Shown in pieces: positions 50,009 to 58,132 of a stretch of 64,000 nucleotides of DNA. The notes beneath the pieces were generated by a model. It was not told where the DNA came from. It was given only the letters and a program-made list of their open reading frames with translations, and made no database searches. This DNA is from CBDATA01 sp965215615. Its GTDB lineage: Bacteria > Acidobacteriota > Vicinamibacteria > Marinacidobacterales > Marinacidobacteraceae. The stretch lies in the NCBI GenBank assembly GCA_965215615.1, contig OZ244068.1, forward strand, positions 434,001 through 498,000. Direction: 5' to 3'. The first letter of the stretch is position 1. Every line of letters starts with the position of its first letter. Both the position numbers and the translations under genes were made by a program.

Positions 50009-50092
50009 CAGGGATTTGCGCTCCGGGCACCCGTCCAGGCGACCCGATCACGAGGCGTGATTACCGTCCTGTACAAAATCCGAAGAAATCTC

Positions 50093-50126
50093 TCTTCTCA
50101 ATGTCTGTCAAATACTTATGAGAAGA
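50093..50126 (+). promoter_or_regulatory. Inverted repeat at the start of a gutted gene
   Basis: TCTTCTCA (50093-50100) and TGAGAAGA (50119-50126) form a perfect 8-bp inverted repeat with an 18-nt AT-rich gap. The right arm overlaps a possible start codon at 50118. The layout resembles the palindrome before the DUF4143 gene at 33837. Another perfect repeat, ATCACG-AGG-CGTGAT, lies just upstream at about 50046-50060. Confidence 0.45.
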
Positions 50127-50454
50127 AAACGCGGCGGTCGAGTACTACAACCGCCGGCTCGGCCTGCTCCGGGGCCGCCCGCCCGCCGAACACCACGCGC
50201 TGACTGCGCTGGCGGTGGCTGCCGGCGAGTTGCGCGACGGCCTCTCGGGCGGAGGGGTGCAGGAGATCATCGAACTTGCGGGGGCCAGTCCCGATCTGTC
50301 GGTTCGGCTCGCTCACGCGGGGGTGCTGGTCGAGGACCGAAGCCGCTGGAGGTTCGCCATCCCGTCGCTTCGGAGGCACGTGCTGTGGACGAAGGATCCG
50401 CTCCCCGCCCCGCTGGCTGCCGCGCTGGAAGAGATCCTCGTATCCCGCCGATAA
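50118..50454 (+). pseudogene. Truncated gene, C-terminal part of a predicted ATP-binding protein
   Basis: Only one frame, from 50122 to the TAA at 50454, looks protein-coding: NAAVEYYNRRLGLL, then a winged-helix-like region (HHALTALAVAAGELRD; IIELAGASPDLSVRLAHAGV), LVEDRSRWRFAIPSLRRHVLW. That resembles the helical/winged-helix end of AAA-type ATPases. The ATG at 50118 is in a different frame, and the useful frame has a stop at 50119. The intact promoter-like region followed directly by the C-terminal third suggests an internal deletion. Confidence 0.45.
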
Positions 50455-50476
50455 CCGCCCCTTTGGGGGCCTGACC

Positions 50477-51665
50477 CTACGACGCCAAGCCATGTCCGGT
50501 CTTCCAGAGCCGCACCGTGAAGCGGTGCTCCTCATCGATCAGTTCCGGCTCGGCGCCGTTGTGGGCGCGCATCCCGGGGATGATCTTGTTGCGGATGCCC
50601 ATTCCCCGCGCTTCGACGTAACCGTAATCGCGCATCACTTTCACGAGGGTCTGGTTCCTGGCGTAGCGCATCCCTGATTTCATCCCTTCCATCTTCACCG
50701 TGTTCGGCAGTCGGCCGGGGCTCTGGATCTCCATCCGGTCCGCGTAGATGGCCAGCATGATGTCGGTCCCGGCGATGCTGTAGTCCCGGTGGACCAGCGC
50801 GTTGACGATGGCCTCCCGAACGACGGCCTTCGGGAATTCCCGCCGGTCCATTCGGCGCGGGCCTTCGAAACGCACGGCGGGGTTGGTGTTGCGACGCACG
50901 AAGTCCCACGCCTGTTCGACGAGTCCGATCTCGACGAAGGGACCGTCGAGTCCTCGAAGCGGAACGAGCGGGCCACGCAGGTCCTCGTCGGCCCGCGTGG
51001 TGTAGTCCGCTTCGGTCCCGGTGTGGCAGATGGCGCGGATACCGGCTTGAGGGACGAACCGTTCCGGGCTCTTGCCGAAGAGGAGCATTCCGTCCATCGT
51101 CGCAACGTTCTGCCCGGCGGCGACGGTCATCAACTCCAGGTTCCGAAGCAGCGTTTCCCAACTCTCGCGGTCATCGTCCTCCGGGGCGTCGTCGCCCAGA
51201 ACGCGGGTCAGCCAGTCCCGGAGCCGACGGCGGTCCAGAGCGTCGAGTCCGGCACCCGGGACGGGTTTGCCCCCATGGTGCAAGCGGTCGGATGCCTGGT
51301 ACATCCGCTCCAGTTCTTTGCGGCTCGCCTCCCGGGACGTGCTGCCGACCCGGATGAAGTAGGTCTTCCGGCCCTGTTGTCACTCGCACCGCCAGCACAT
51401 GACATCCGGGCACCACGTCCCGAGCCCATGACAGAAGCGGCAGGATCGGCGGGTCGATCTTGACCCGGCACAGTTCGCTCACCCATTCCTCCAGGCCGGA
51501 GATCGTCCCGTCGTCCTCGACTCCCAGCAGGACGGTCCCGCCCTCCAGATTCAGGAAGGCGACCAACTCTTTCGCGAGATCATGGTTGCGGACTTCGTCG
51601 CGCTTGAACTCCAGGGTGGAATCCTCTCCGGAAGTGATGAGCGCCAGAATTTCCGCGTTGCTCAT
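50477..51665 (-). pseudogene. AlbA_2/HATPase ATP-binding protein, frameshifted
   Basis: The N-terminal frame starts at the ATG at 51665 (MSNAEILALITSGEDSTLEF), the AlbA_2 domain, and runs well to VRVTTG at about 51370. The frame then shifts, and KTYFIRVGSTSREASRKELE continues in the other phase. The GHKL ATPase part (AVVREAIVNALVHRDYSIAG) and a winged-helix end follow, to 50477. Joined, it would be about 395 aa. It is a relative of the intact protein at 23614-25107. One or two bases explain the break, so recent decay or a sequence error is possible. Confidence 0.75.
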
Positions 51666-51769
51666 GATGTGGCTCCGTAAGAATTGTACGGAAACCCACG
51701 AGGGATGGCCCGGGCTTCCTCGAAGTGATTCGGCAGGAAAAACGAATGCACTGCATTGGATTTTCGGGG

Positions 51770-51775
51770 TAAAAT
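51770..51775 (+). promoter_or_regulatory. -10 element TAAAAT of DUF4143 copy 2
   Basis: TAAAAT ends 9 nt before the TTG at 51785. It is part of the small inverted repeat ATTTT-CGGGGT-AAAAT, inside a wider TTGGAT...ATCCAA pair. An autoregulatory site is possible. Confidence 0.45.
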
Positions 51776-51784
51776 CACCATGGT

Positions 51785-52960
51785 TTGATCGCCATGGATC
51801 CAAATCCCGAAACCCTCGTTCCCCGAAGCCGGCATGTCGCCCGGCTTCAGCGTCTCCTCCGGGAGTTCCCGGTGGTGGGACTCATCGGGGCGCGCCAGGT
51901 GGGGAAGACCACGCTCGCGCAGGAGCTCGCCCGTGCGTATCCCGGCGAGGTCCACCGGTTCGATCTGGAGGATCCGGAAGATGCCGCCCTCATGGAGGAT
52001 GCCGGGCTCGTGCTTCGGCCGCTTCGGGGACTCGTCGTCTTCGACGAGGTGCAGCGGGCGCCCGAGGTTTTCGCGCTTTTGCGGGTTCTCGCCGACCGCC
52101 GGCCCCTCCCCGCCCGGTTCCTGGTGCTCGGCAGTGCGTCGCCCGAGCTGCTGCGCCAGAGTTCGGAGAGCCTCGCCGGACGCATCGCCTGGTACGAACT
52201 GAGCGGGCTCGACCCGATCGAATTGCCGGCTGCCGACCCGAGCCGACTCTGGTTGCGGGGCGGCTTTCCGCGGGCGGCGCTCGCCTCCGGGGACGAGCAG
52301 GCTTTCCGCTGGCTTCGACAGTTCGGAAGGAGCTTCGTCGAGCGTGATCTGCCGCTGCTCGGAATCCGGACCCCGCCCCCGACGATCGACCGGTTCTGGC
52401 GCATGCTGGCTCACTGGCACGGACAGAGCTGGAACAGTGCCGAGTTCGCCCGGTCGTTCGGTGTTTCGCAGCCGACCGTCCGGCGCTATCTGGATCAACT
52501 GACCGCGGCGCTGGTCGTCCGGCAACTGCGGCCGTGGGCGAGCGGGATCCGGAAGCGCGAGGTGCGCGCTCCACGGGTCCATATCCGGGACAGCGGCCTC
52601 CTTCACGACCTGCTGGGTGTGCGGAGCGTTCCCGACTTGCTTCGGCATCCCCGCTCGGGGGCCTCGTGGGAGGGATGGGTCATCGAAAACCTCGCCGCTG
52701 TGCGTCAGCTCGATGCGCGCGAGATGTACTTCTGGCGGCTCCAGACCGGCGCGGAACTCGATCTCCTCACGCACCGGGACGGAAAGCTCACCGGGTACGA
52801 GATCAAGCGCACTTCCACGCCGAAGATGACTCCGTCCCTCCGGTCCGCTCTCGAGGTTCTCGATCTCGACGAGGTCGTGGTGCTTCACGCCGGCGAACGC
52901 GAGTTCGCCCTCGGGGAGCGGGTGCGGGCCGTCCCCGCCGCTACCTTTCTGCGCCGCTGA
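51785..52960 (+). CDS. AAA ATPase with DUF4143 domain, copy 2
   Basis: 391 aa from a TTG (388 from the ATG at 51794). Walker A is GARQVGKTTLA, Walker B is GLVVFDEVQRAPE, then LVLGSASPELLRQSSESLAGR, almost the same as copy 1. The winged-helix FGVSQPTVRRYLDQL leads to the DUF4143 part with ASWEGWVIEN, FYFWRLQTGAELDLL-like residues and YEIKRT. It is clearly paralogous to the 33837 gene, though not a recent duplicate. It converges on the DUF3526 permease gene with a 20-bp overlap. Confidence 0.9.
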   Translation: MIAMDPNPETLVPRSRHVARLQRLLREFPVVGLIGARQVGKTTLAQELARAYPGEVHRFDLEDPEDAALMEDAGLVLRPLRGLVVFDEVQRAPEVFALLRVLADRRPLPARFLVLGSASPELLRQSSESLAGRIAWYELSGLDPIELPAADPSRLWLRGGFPRAALASGDEQAFRWLRQFGRSFVERDLPLLGIRTPPPTIDRFWRMLAHWHGQSWNSAEFARSFGVSQPTVRRYLDQLTAALVVRQLRPWASGIRKREVRAPRVHIRDSGLLHDLLGVRSVPDLLRHPRSGASWEGWVIENLAAVRQLDAREMYFWRLQTGAELDLLTHRDGKLTGYEIKRTSTPKMTPSLRSALEVLDLDEVVVLHAGEREFALGERVRAVPAATFLRR

Positions 52961-54320
52961 GGCTGCCCCGCGCTCCGGCCGCGAGCGCGAGTCCGGAAAA
53001 GAGAATCAGGACGGCCGCCGCCGGGAATCCGGCCCGCGCCGGGCTTTCCCGGGGAACCGCCGGCTCGAATGCGGGAACCTGCTCCCACTCCATGGCCTCG
53101 ACCGGCGCATTCGAGAAGAAGTGCGGGAAGAAATGGAGTTGCAGGCGTTCGTGGAACCGGCGCACCGCGTCCTGGTAGTCGAGCTGCGCCGAAAGATCAG
53201 TGCGGGCGAGGCGGTCCAGCGCGAGCTGGGTGGCGAGGGGCGGAGCGAACAGGGACCAGCGGCGGGCCCAGGCATCCCTCTCCCGCAACACCTCGCGGTA
53301 GGCGCGGGAAGCGGTGCGAGCCGCCTGATCGCCCCGGTGGTTCATGGCGTAGTACCAGCCCCAACTGAACTCGTCTTCGGGAACCGTCTCTTCGCTCCAC
53401 TGCGGGTAATCCCGATAGAACGATTCCATCGTCACGCTCGGCGGGAGATCCCAGGCCTCGTGGTATCCCTGCCGCTGCTCGACGGTCAGCTCCAGTGCTT
53501 CGGGGACCGGATGGAGCGCCGTATTGGCGAGGCTCAGCGCCGCCGGTGCGAGGATCGTCAGGACGACCCAGATGCTGGTCAGGATCATCGCGTTCGCGGT
53601 TGATGACCGCCTTCCTGCCGCGACGCCGAAGCAGATGGCGAACCAGAAAACCGTGTGGAGGGCGTGGAGGCCGAACACCCAGCCGGCCCGGCCATCCAGC
53701 TCGATTCCCGCGACGAGCGCTGCCAGAGCCATCACCACCATGACGACCGAGCCGACGAGAATCGATCGCGACAGGAGTTTCACCGCCAGCAGCCGCCGGG
53801 GAGCCGCCGACAGGCGGACCAGATTCCAGGTGCCGCCCTCCCGCTCGCCGGAGACCAGGTCGTAGCTGATCGCGATGATGAAGAGGGGGAGGAGCGCAAT
53901 GAGGAGGAAGGTCAGATCGAGATACCCCGCTGCGGCCAGTCGCGGGTTCACGGTCTCGTGCTCGTAGAGCTGCCCTTCGAGCGAGAGCAGGCGGATCCGC
54001 AGGTTCTCCGATTCCACCGCGGCCCGGCCTCTCGACAGCGAGGCGACCGGAAGCGAAGGCTGGGTGGCGGGGAAGGCGACGTAGTAGAGCACCTCGCCGG
54101 CATCGGTCGTGGGCTGATAGACCGAGAGCAGGAAATCCAACTGGTCCTCATAGGCGGCCTCGGCGGCGGCTCGCGAAGCCTGGGCCGCCTCTTCGTTCTG
54201 TCCACCGCGCCACGCCACGTACACCCCCAGAGCGAGCAGCAGAAGGACCGCGACGGCCGCGCCGCCGGAGCGGATCAGCCGCTTGAGATCGAGCAGCAGC
54301 AGCCGGGCCGAGGCTCTCAA
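52941..54320 (-). CDS. ABC-2 type permease, DUF3526-like, second gene
   Basis: 459 aa. It has an N-terminal helix (AAVAVLLLLALGVYVAW), a soluble part, several helices including LTFLLIALLPLFIIAISYDLVSGEREGGTW, then a long periplasmic-type stretch and a final helix. YDLVSGEREGGTW is a typical ABC-2 permease motif. It overlaps the preceding permease by 4 bp. The two probably form a heterodimer; an ATPase is not encoded nearby. Confidence 0.82.
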   Translation of the reverse strand: MRASARLLLLDLKRLIRSGGAAVAVLLLLALGVYVAWRGGQNEEAAQASRAAAEAAYEDQLDFLLSVYQPTTDAGEVLYYVAFPATQPSLPVASLSRGRAAVESENLRIRLLSLEGQLYEHETVNPRLAAAGYLDLTFLLIALLPLFIIAISYDLVSGEREGGTWNLVRLSAAPRRLLAVKLLSRSILVGSVVMVVMALAALVAGIELDGRAGWVFGLHALHTVFWFAICFGVAAGRRSSTANAMILTSIWVVLTILAPAALSLANTALHPVPEALELTVEQRQGYHEAWDLPPSVTMESFYRDYPQWSEETVPEDEFSWGWYYAMNHRGDQAARTASRAYREVLRERDAWARRWSLFAPPLATQLALDRLARTDLSAQLDYQDAVRRFHERLQLHFFPHFFSNAPVEAMEWEQVPAFEPAVPRESPARAGFPAAAVLILFSGLALAAGARGSLSGAER

Positions 54321-55753
54321 GACGACCGACCGGTTCCGCCGCGTGCCAGTCGTCTCCGCATGAGCCCAAGGCCAGTGAGCGGCAGGCCGACCCAGAAGGC
54401 AAGAGCCACGAGCGAGACCGGGCGGTCCGAAAGCGCATCCCCGAGCGGCGGAGGCTCGATCTCGAAGACCGGAAACTCTCCCCAGTGTTCGCGTGGCAGC
54501 TTCTGCCCCCGGTCGTTCTCGTTCCGGATCTCGCTGATGTGCAGTTCGTTGAGGCGCTGGATGATCGTGTACCGGTGCGTTTCGGCCTGGGAGAGGAAGG
54601 CTTCGGCCGCTTCCGGGCCGCTTCCGGCGATGCTCATCGAGAGATCACGCGCCGCGAGGTAGGGAGAAAGGAACCCCGCCCACGCGAGCGTCCGGTTCTG
54701 GCGCTGATGTCCCGCCGCCAGTTCCTGCCGGTGTTCCTCGAAGACCTGGCTGGTGATGGCTTCCGCCTCGCGGCTGACCACGCCCCGCCAGTTCACCGGG
54801 AGATCCTGGACATCCTCGACCTGATAGCGCTCGAGATACTCCTCGCGGAGCGCGCGAAAGAAGGGGTCGTCCGGGCGGTGGCTGTCCCCGACCCGATTCA
54901 GCGCCAGCTCGACCTGATGGGTGTGCTCGGCGCGCGAGGGGAGCGGGTGCAGGGTTCCGGCGAGGGAGGCCGCCACCCGGGGAGTGGCGATGGAGATCAC
55001 CACCCAGAGCGCGAGTAGTTGTCCGAGAGCGCTCCGCGACGAGTTCCGGAGGGCCGAGACCAGCACCGTGACCAGCACCCAGCCAGCGAGATAGGCACCG
55101 TAGATGGCGGCGAGCGCGCCGAGCCGTGCCCCGGATGCAGGACTGTCCGGTCCGGCCATGACGATGACCGCAACCCCGAGGGGAAGAGCCGCGACCGCCG
55201 CCACCGTTCCTGTCGCGAGTGCCTTGCCCGCGAGAATCTGGGCCGGAGTCGCCCCCTGGGTCAGGAGCAGGCCGAGCGTGCCCCCTTCGCGTTCCGCGCT
55301 GACCGTGGCGAAACCGGCCACGATCACGAGCAGCGGCAAGAGGAGCGCCAGGACACTCGCCGGAGTGAGACGGCCGAAGCGCGACATGCCGGTCGCGTGA
55401 CGCGCCTCGCCGAAGTTGGCGGTGTTCTGGCGGTGGCCTTCGAGAAAGAGCGAGGTTCCCGCATGGTCGCTGACCCCGGAGTCGAAGAATTCGAGCGGCC
55501 CCTGCTCGCGGAAGACCAGAAAGCCGTAGTGGATGACCCGGTGGGGATGGCGTTCGGGTTGCTCCGCCCACTGACGGTCCACGAGCTCCTGGTACCGTGC
55601 GCGTCCCCCGGCTTCGCTCGTGGCGTGACGCGAGGCACCGAGCACCGCGACGATGCCGAGAGCGATCACGAGCGCGGCGAGAAACAGGACGTAGCCGTCC
55701 TGGCGGATCGCCCCCAGTTGCTGTCTCGCGATGAGCAGGGTGTTGCGGATCAT
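54317..55753 (-). CDS. ABC-2 type permease, DUF3526-like, first gene
   Basis: 478 aa from an ATG that overlaps the SnoaL-like stop (ATGA). Motifs match its neighbour: GYVLFLAALVIALGIVAV, VLALLLPLLVIVAGFATVSAEREGGTLGLLL, and a C-terminal helix. The open frame continues far upstream as antisense of the YkvI-like gene and was not used. The transported molecule is unknown. Confidence 0.82.
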   Translation of the reverse strand: MIRNTLLIARQQLGAIRQDGYVLFLAALVIALGIVAVLGASRHATSEAGGRARYQELVDRQWAEQPERHPHRVIHYGFLVFREQGPLEFFDSGVSDHAGTSLFLEGHRQNTANFGEARHATGMSRFGRLTPASVLALLLPLLVIVAGFATVSAEREGGTLGLLLTQGATPAQILAGKALATGTVAAVAALPLGVAVIVMAGPDSPASGARLGALAAIYGAYLAGWVLVTVLVSALRNSSRSALGQLLALWVVISIATPRVAASLAGTLHPLPSRAEHTHQVELALNRVGDSHRPDDPFFRALREEYLERYQVEDVQDLPVNWRGVVSREAEAITSQVFEEHRQELAAGHQRQNRTLAWAGFLSPYLAARDLSMSIAGSGPEAAEAFLSQAETHRYTIIQRLNELHISEIRNENDRGQKLPREHWGEFPVFEIEPPPLGDALSDRPVSLVALAFWVGLPLTGLGLMRRRLARGGTGRSS

Positions 55754-56283
55754 GGGCGCTGGCGCTGGATTTCCACTTCGGCGGCTTCGCCCATCCCGAG
55801 GTAGATGCGGACGCGGGCCAGGCGGTCTCTCCGGACCCGGAAGAATCCGGCGGCGGGAACGGTGTAGCGGCGGCCCGCATCCCTGAGCGTGCCCGAGAGG
55901 GTGAACTCGGCGGCGACCAGCGAGCCTCCCCAGGGGCCGGGGGCTTCCGGCATCACGGTGGCCGAGACTTCGGCGGCGGTTGCGACTTCGAGCCGCAGCG
56001 CATGGTCTTTCCATCGCTCGACGAGCTCCTGAACGAGCAGTGCCATCTTCTCCCGGCCCCAGAACATCGCCGTCCCGCGTTGATGGTCTCCCGCCGGGCC
56101 CTGGATGTGGAGGGCATTCTCTTCGTAGAGCGCGAGAAAGGCTTCCCGACTCGCCGGGTCTTCGGTGAGGTCTCCGGCGAGCGCGAACCACTGCTCCACC
56201 ACTTCGGCCGCGGAAGGGTTCCCGTCCTGGGCAGAGGCTGCCGGTGCGGCCAAGAACAACGCGAGCAGAAGGACCCGGTTCAT
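55750..56283 (-). CDS. SnoaL/NTF2-like exported protein
   Basis: 177 aa with a Sec signal MNRVLLLALFLAAPAASAQ. The body (VEQWFALAGDLTEDPASREAFLALYEENALHIQGPAGDHQRGT and MALLVQELVERWKDH) looks like a SnoaL-type cone fold that binds small hydrophobic molecules. It is the first gene of a three-gene operon with two permeases. A periplasmic binding or enzymatic role is possible. Confidence 0.65.
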   Translation of the reverse strand: MNRVLLLALFLAAPAASAQDGNPSAAEVVEQWFALAGDLTEDPASREAFLALYEENALHIQGPAGDHQRGTAMFWGREKMALLVQELVERWKDHALRLEVATAAEVSATVMPEAPGPWGGSLVAAEFTLSGTLRDAGRRYTVPAAGFFRVRRDRLARVRIYLGMGEAAEVEIQRQRP

Positions 56284-56291
56284 GCCCGTGG

Positions 56292-56297
56292 AGCTTA
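56292..56297 (-). promoter_or_regulatory. -10 element TAAGCT of the SnoaL-permease operon
   Basis: On the minus strand TAAGCT lies 8 nt before the ATG at 56283. Confidence 0.4.
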
Positions 56298-56303
56298 TCC
56301 GCC

Positions 56304-56340
56304 GGGAGCTGGGGTGATTCCGTGGGAGCTGGGGTGATTC
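56304..56340. repeat. Direct repeat 2 x 17 bp
   Basis: GGGAGCTGGGGTGATTC occurs at 56304-56320 and again at 56324-56340, a 20-bp period, in the gap between divergent genes. It could be a recent slippage duplication or a pair of binding sites for the YkvI-like gene. Confidence 0.7.
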
Positions 56341-56374
56341 GGGCGTGGCTCGCGTATGCTCCGGTGTCTCGCTC

Positions 56375-57496
56375 GTGAAGAACCCGTTCCGTTCCGCATG
56401 GTTCCAGCGGGTTCTGCTCCCCGGCTTCTGCTTCCAGTCCATGGTCATCGCCGGGGGCTACGGCACCGGCCGGGAGCTCGTGGACTTCTTCCTGACCAAG
56501 GGAGCGCTCGGCGGATTGCTCGGCATGGCGCTCGTCACCGTCCCCCTGTGGTCGGTGGTCTGCATCCTGACCTTCGAGGTCGCCCGGAGATTCCGCGCCT
56601 TCGACTACCGGGTGTTCGCCCGGGTTCTGCTGGGCCGGTGGAACTGGCTCTACGAGGTGCTCTACCTCGCTTCCATGCTGGTCGTGATCTCGGTGGTGGC
56701 GGCGGCCGGGGGCGAGATCGTCTCCCGCTCTCTCGGCGCGCCCTACGCCCTCGGAGTGGCGATTCTCGCGGTGGCAGTCGGATGGCTCGCCCTCAAGGGC
56801 ACCGGCGCGGTGGAGGGCTTCCTCTCCTTCTGGTCCCTCGCTCTTTATGCGGTCTATGTCGCGTTGCTGATCGCTGCCTTCCGCTCGTTCGGCCCCGGCA
56901 TCGGCGAAGCGCTCGCCGCCCGGGAGATCACGAGCGACTGGGCGCTCGGCGGGGTCGAATACATGGCCTACAACATCGGCCCCCTGCCGGCGGTCCTCTT
57001 CTGCGTCCATCATCTGAAGACCCGCCGCGACGCGGTGGTCGCCGGGGCGCTCGCCGGCCCGATCGCCATCCTGCCCGCCGTCTTTTTCTTCATCGCGCTC
57101 GCCGGGCTCGGGCCTTCGATGCTCGACGAGACGGTGCCTTCGCTCGCCCTTCTGGCCCGGATCGGCTCTCCCGTTCTGCTGGTCGCCTTCCAGGTCATCC
57201 TGTTCGGCACCCTGATCGAGACCGCGACCAGCCTGATCCACGCCTTCAACCAGCGCCTCGCGCATGCCATGGAGGAGAGCGGCCGGCGGCTCGAAAACTG
57301 GTTTCGCCCCGCCATCTCGACCCTCGTGCTCGGGGCCGCCATCCTGCTGGCACAGGCCGGACTCGAGGATCTGATCGGCGTGGGATACCGGATCCTCACT
57401 TATGGGTTCTGGGTGGTCTTCATCCTTCCGCTGCTCTGGTTCGGTGGCCGGACTTTTTTTTTCGCGGCTCCGCCTAGTTTTCGCGGCTCCGCCTAG
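56375..57496 (+). CDS. YkvI-like membrane protein (APC-superfamily permease)
   Basis: 373 aa from a GTG (VKNPFRSAWFQRV). About ten hydrophobic helices are visible. The start GFCFQSMVIAGGYGTGRELVDFF matches COG3949/YkvI-type proteins, which are distant relatives of LeuT-fold transporters; substrate unknown. The gene ends inside a T9 tract and a 19-bp tandem duplication, so the last residues (FFFAAPPSFRGSA) may vary between strains. TATGCT at 56355-56360 could be its -10. Confidence 0.82.
   Translation: MKNPFRSAWFQRVLLPGFCFQSMVIAGGYGTGRELVDFFLTKGALGGLLGMALVTVPLWSVVCILTFEVARRFRAFDYRVFARVLLGRWNWLYEVLYLASMLVVISVVAAAGGEIVSRSLGAPYALGVAILAVAVGWLALKGTGAVEGFLSFWSLALYAVYVALLIAAFRSFGPGIGEALAAREITSDWALGGVEYMAYNIGPLPAVLFCVHHLKTRRDAVVAGALAGPIAILPAVFFFIALAGLGPSMLDETVPSLALLARIGSPVLLVAFQVILFGTLIETATSLIHAFNQRLAHAMEESGRRLENWFRPAISTLVLGAAILLAQAGLEDLIGVGYRILTYGFWVVFILPLLWFGGRTFFFAAPPSFRGSA
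57459..57496 (+). repeat. Perfect 19-bp tandem duplication at the end of the YkvI-like gene
   Basis: TTTTCGCGGCTCCGCCTAG is present twice, directly after a run of nine T (57454-57462, overlapping the first unit). Both units hold a TAG: the second is the current stop; the first becomes the stop if the tract has ten T. Confidence 0.8.
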
Positions 57497-57499
57497 AAT
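57494..57499 (+). promoter_or_regulatory. -10 element TAGAAT of the lectin gene
   Basis: TAGAAT lies 7 nt before the ATG at 57507 and overlaps the stop of the YkvI-like gene. Confidence 0.45.
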
Positions 57500-57506
57500 T
57501 CGACCC

Positions 57507-58130
57507 ATGCATCGCGTCGTTCTCGTTGTTTCGCTCTTCCTCGCTCCCGCCGCGCTCGAAGCGCAGGAGCCCATGACCTTCTTCCTGACCAGCCGCGGCC
57601 CCGGTGACGGCGCGAACCTCGGTGGTCTCGAAGGTGCCGACGCGCACTGTGCGATGCTCGCGAGCGAGGCAGGGGCCGGGGCCGGACTCATCTGGGCGGC
57701 CTATCTCAGCACCGACGAGGTGGATGCCCGCGACCGGATCGGAAGCGGGCCGTGGGCCAACGCGAACGGAGTGGTGGTCGCCGGGAGCGTCGCGGACCTT
57801 CACAGCGAGAGCAACCGGCTCAGCAAGGAAAACTCGATCTCCGAATCCGGCGAAGTCATCAGCGGCCGCGGCGACGAGGTGAACCGTCACGACATCATCA
57901 CCGGCACGTCCGCCGATGGAACCCGGGCCGTCGGCGAGGGCGACATGAACTGCTCCAACTGGACCAGCAACAGCAGCGACGGAAGCGCCCGGGTGGGCCA
58001 TCACGACCGGATCGGGGGCGGCGACGACGGAACCTCCTGGAACTCGGCGCACCGTTCCCGGGGCTGTGGTCAGGCCGACCTTCAGGGGACGGGCGGAGAC
58101 GGCCTCTTCTACTGCTTCGCCCGCCAGTAG
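57507..58130 (+). CDS. DUF1554-type lectin, secreted
   Basis: 207 aa with a Sec signal MHRVVLVVSLFLAPAALEAQ. The DUF1554 blocks are FLTSRGPGDGANLGGLEGAD, the RDRIGSGPW motif, NRHDIITGTSADGT, NCSNWTSNSSDGSARVGHHD and a C-terminal GTGGDGLFYCFA, with cysteines that likely pair. The fold is C-type-lectin-like; binding of sugars or host proteins is known for a few members. It lies next to a phosphatase gene 2 bp downstream. Confidence 0.8.
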   Translation: MHRVVLVVSLFLAPAALEAQEPMTFFLTSRGPGDGANLGGLEGADAHCAMLASEAGAGAGLIWAAYLSTDEVDARDRIGSGPWANANGVVVAGSVADLHSESNRLSKENSISESGEVISGRGDEVNRHDIITGTSADGTRAVGEGDMNCSNWTSNSSDGSARVGHHDRIGGGDDGTSWNSAHRSRGCGQADLQGTGGDGLFYCFARQ

Positions 58131-58132
58131 GC

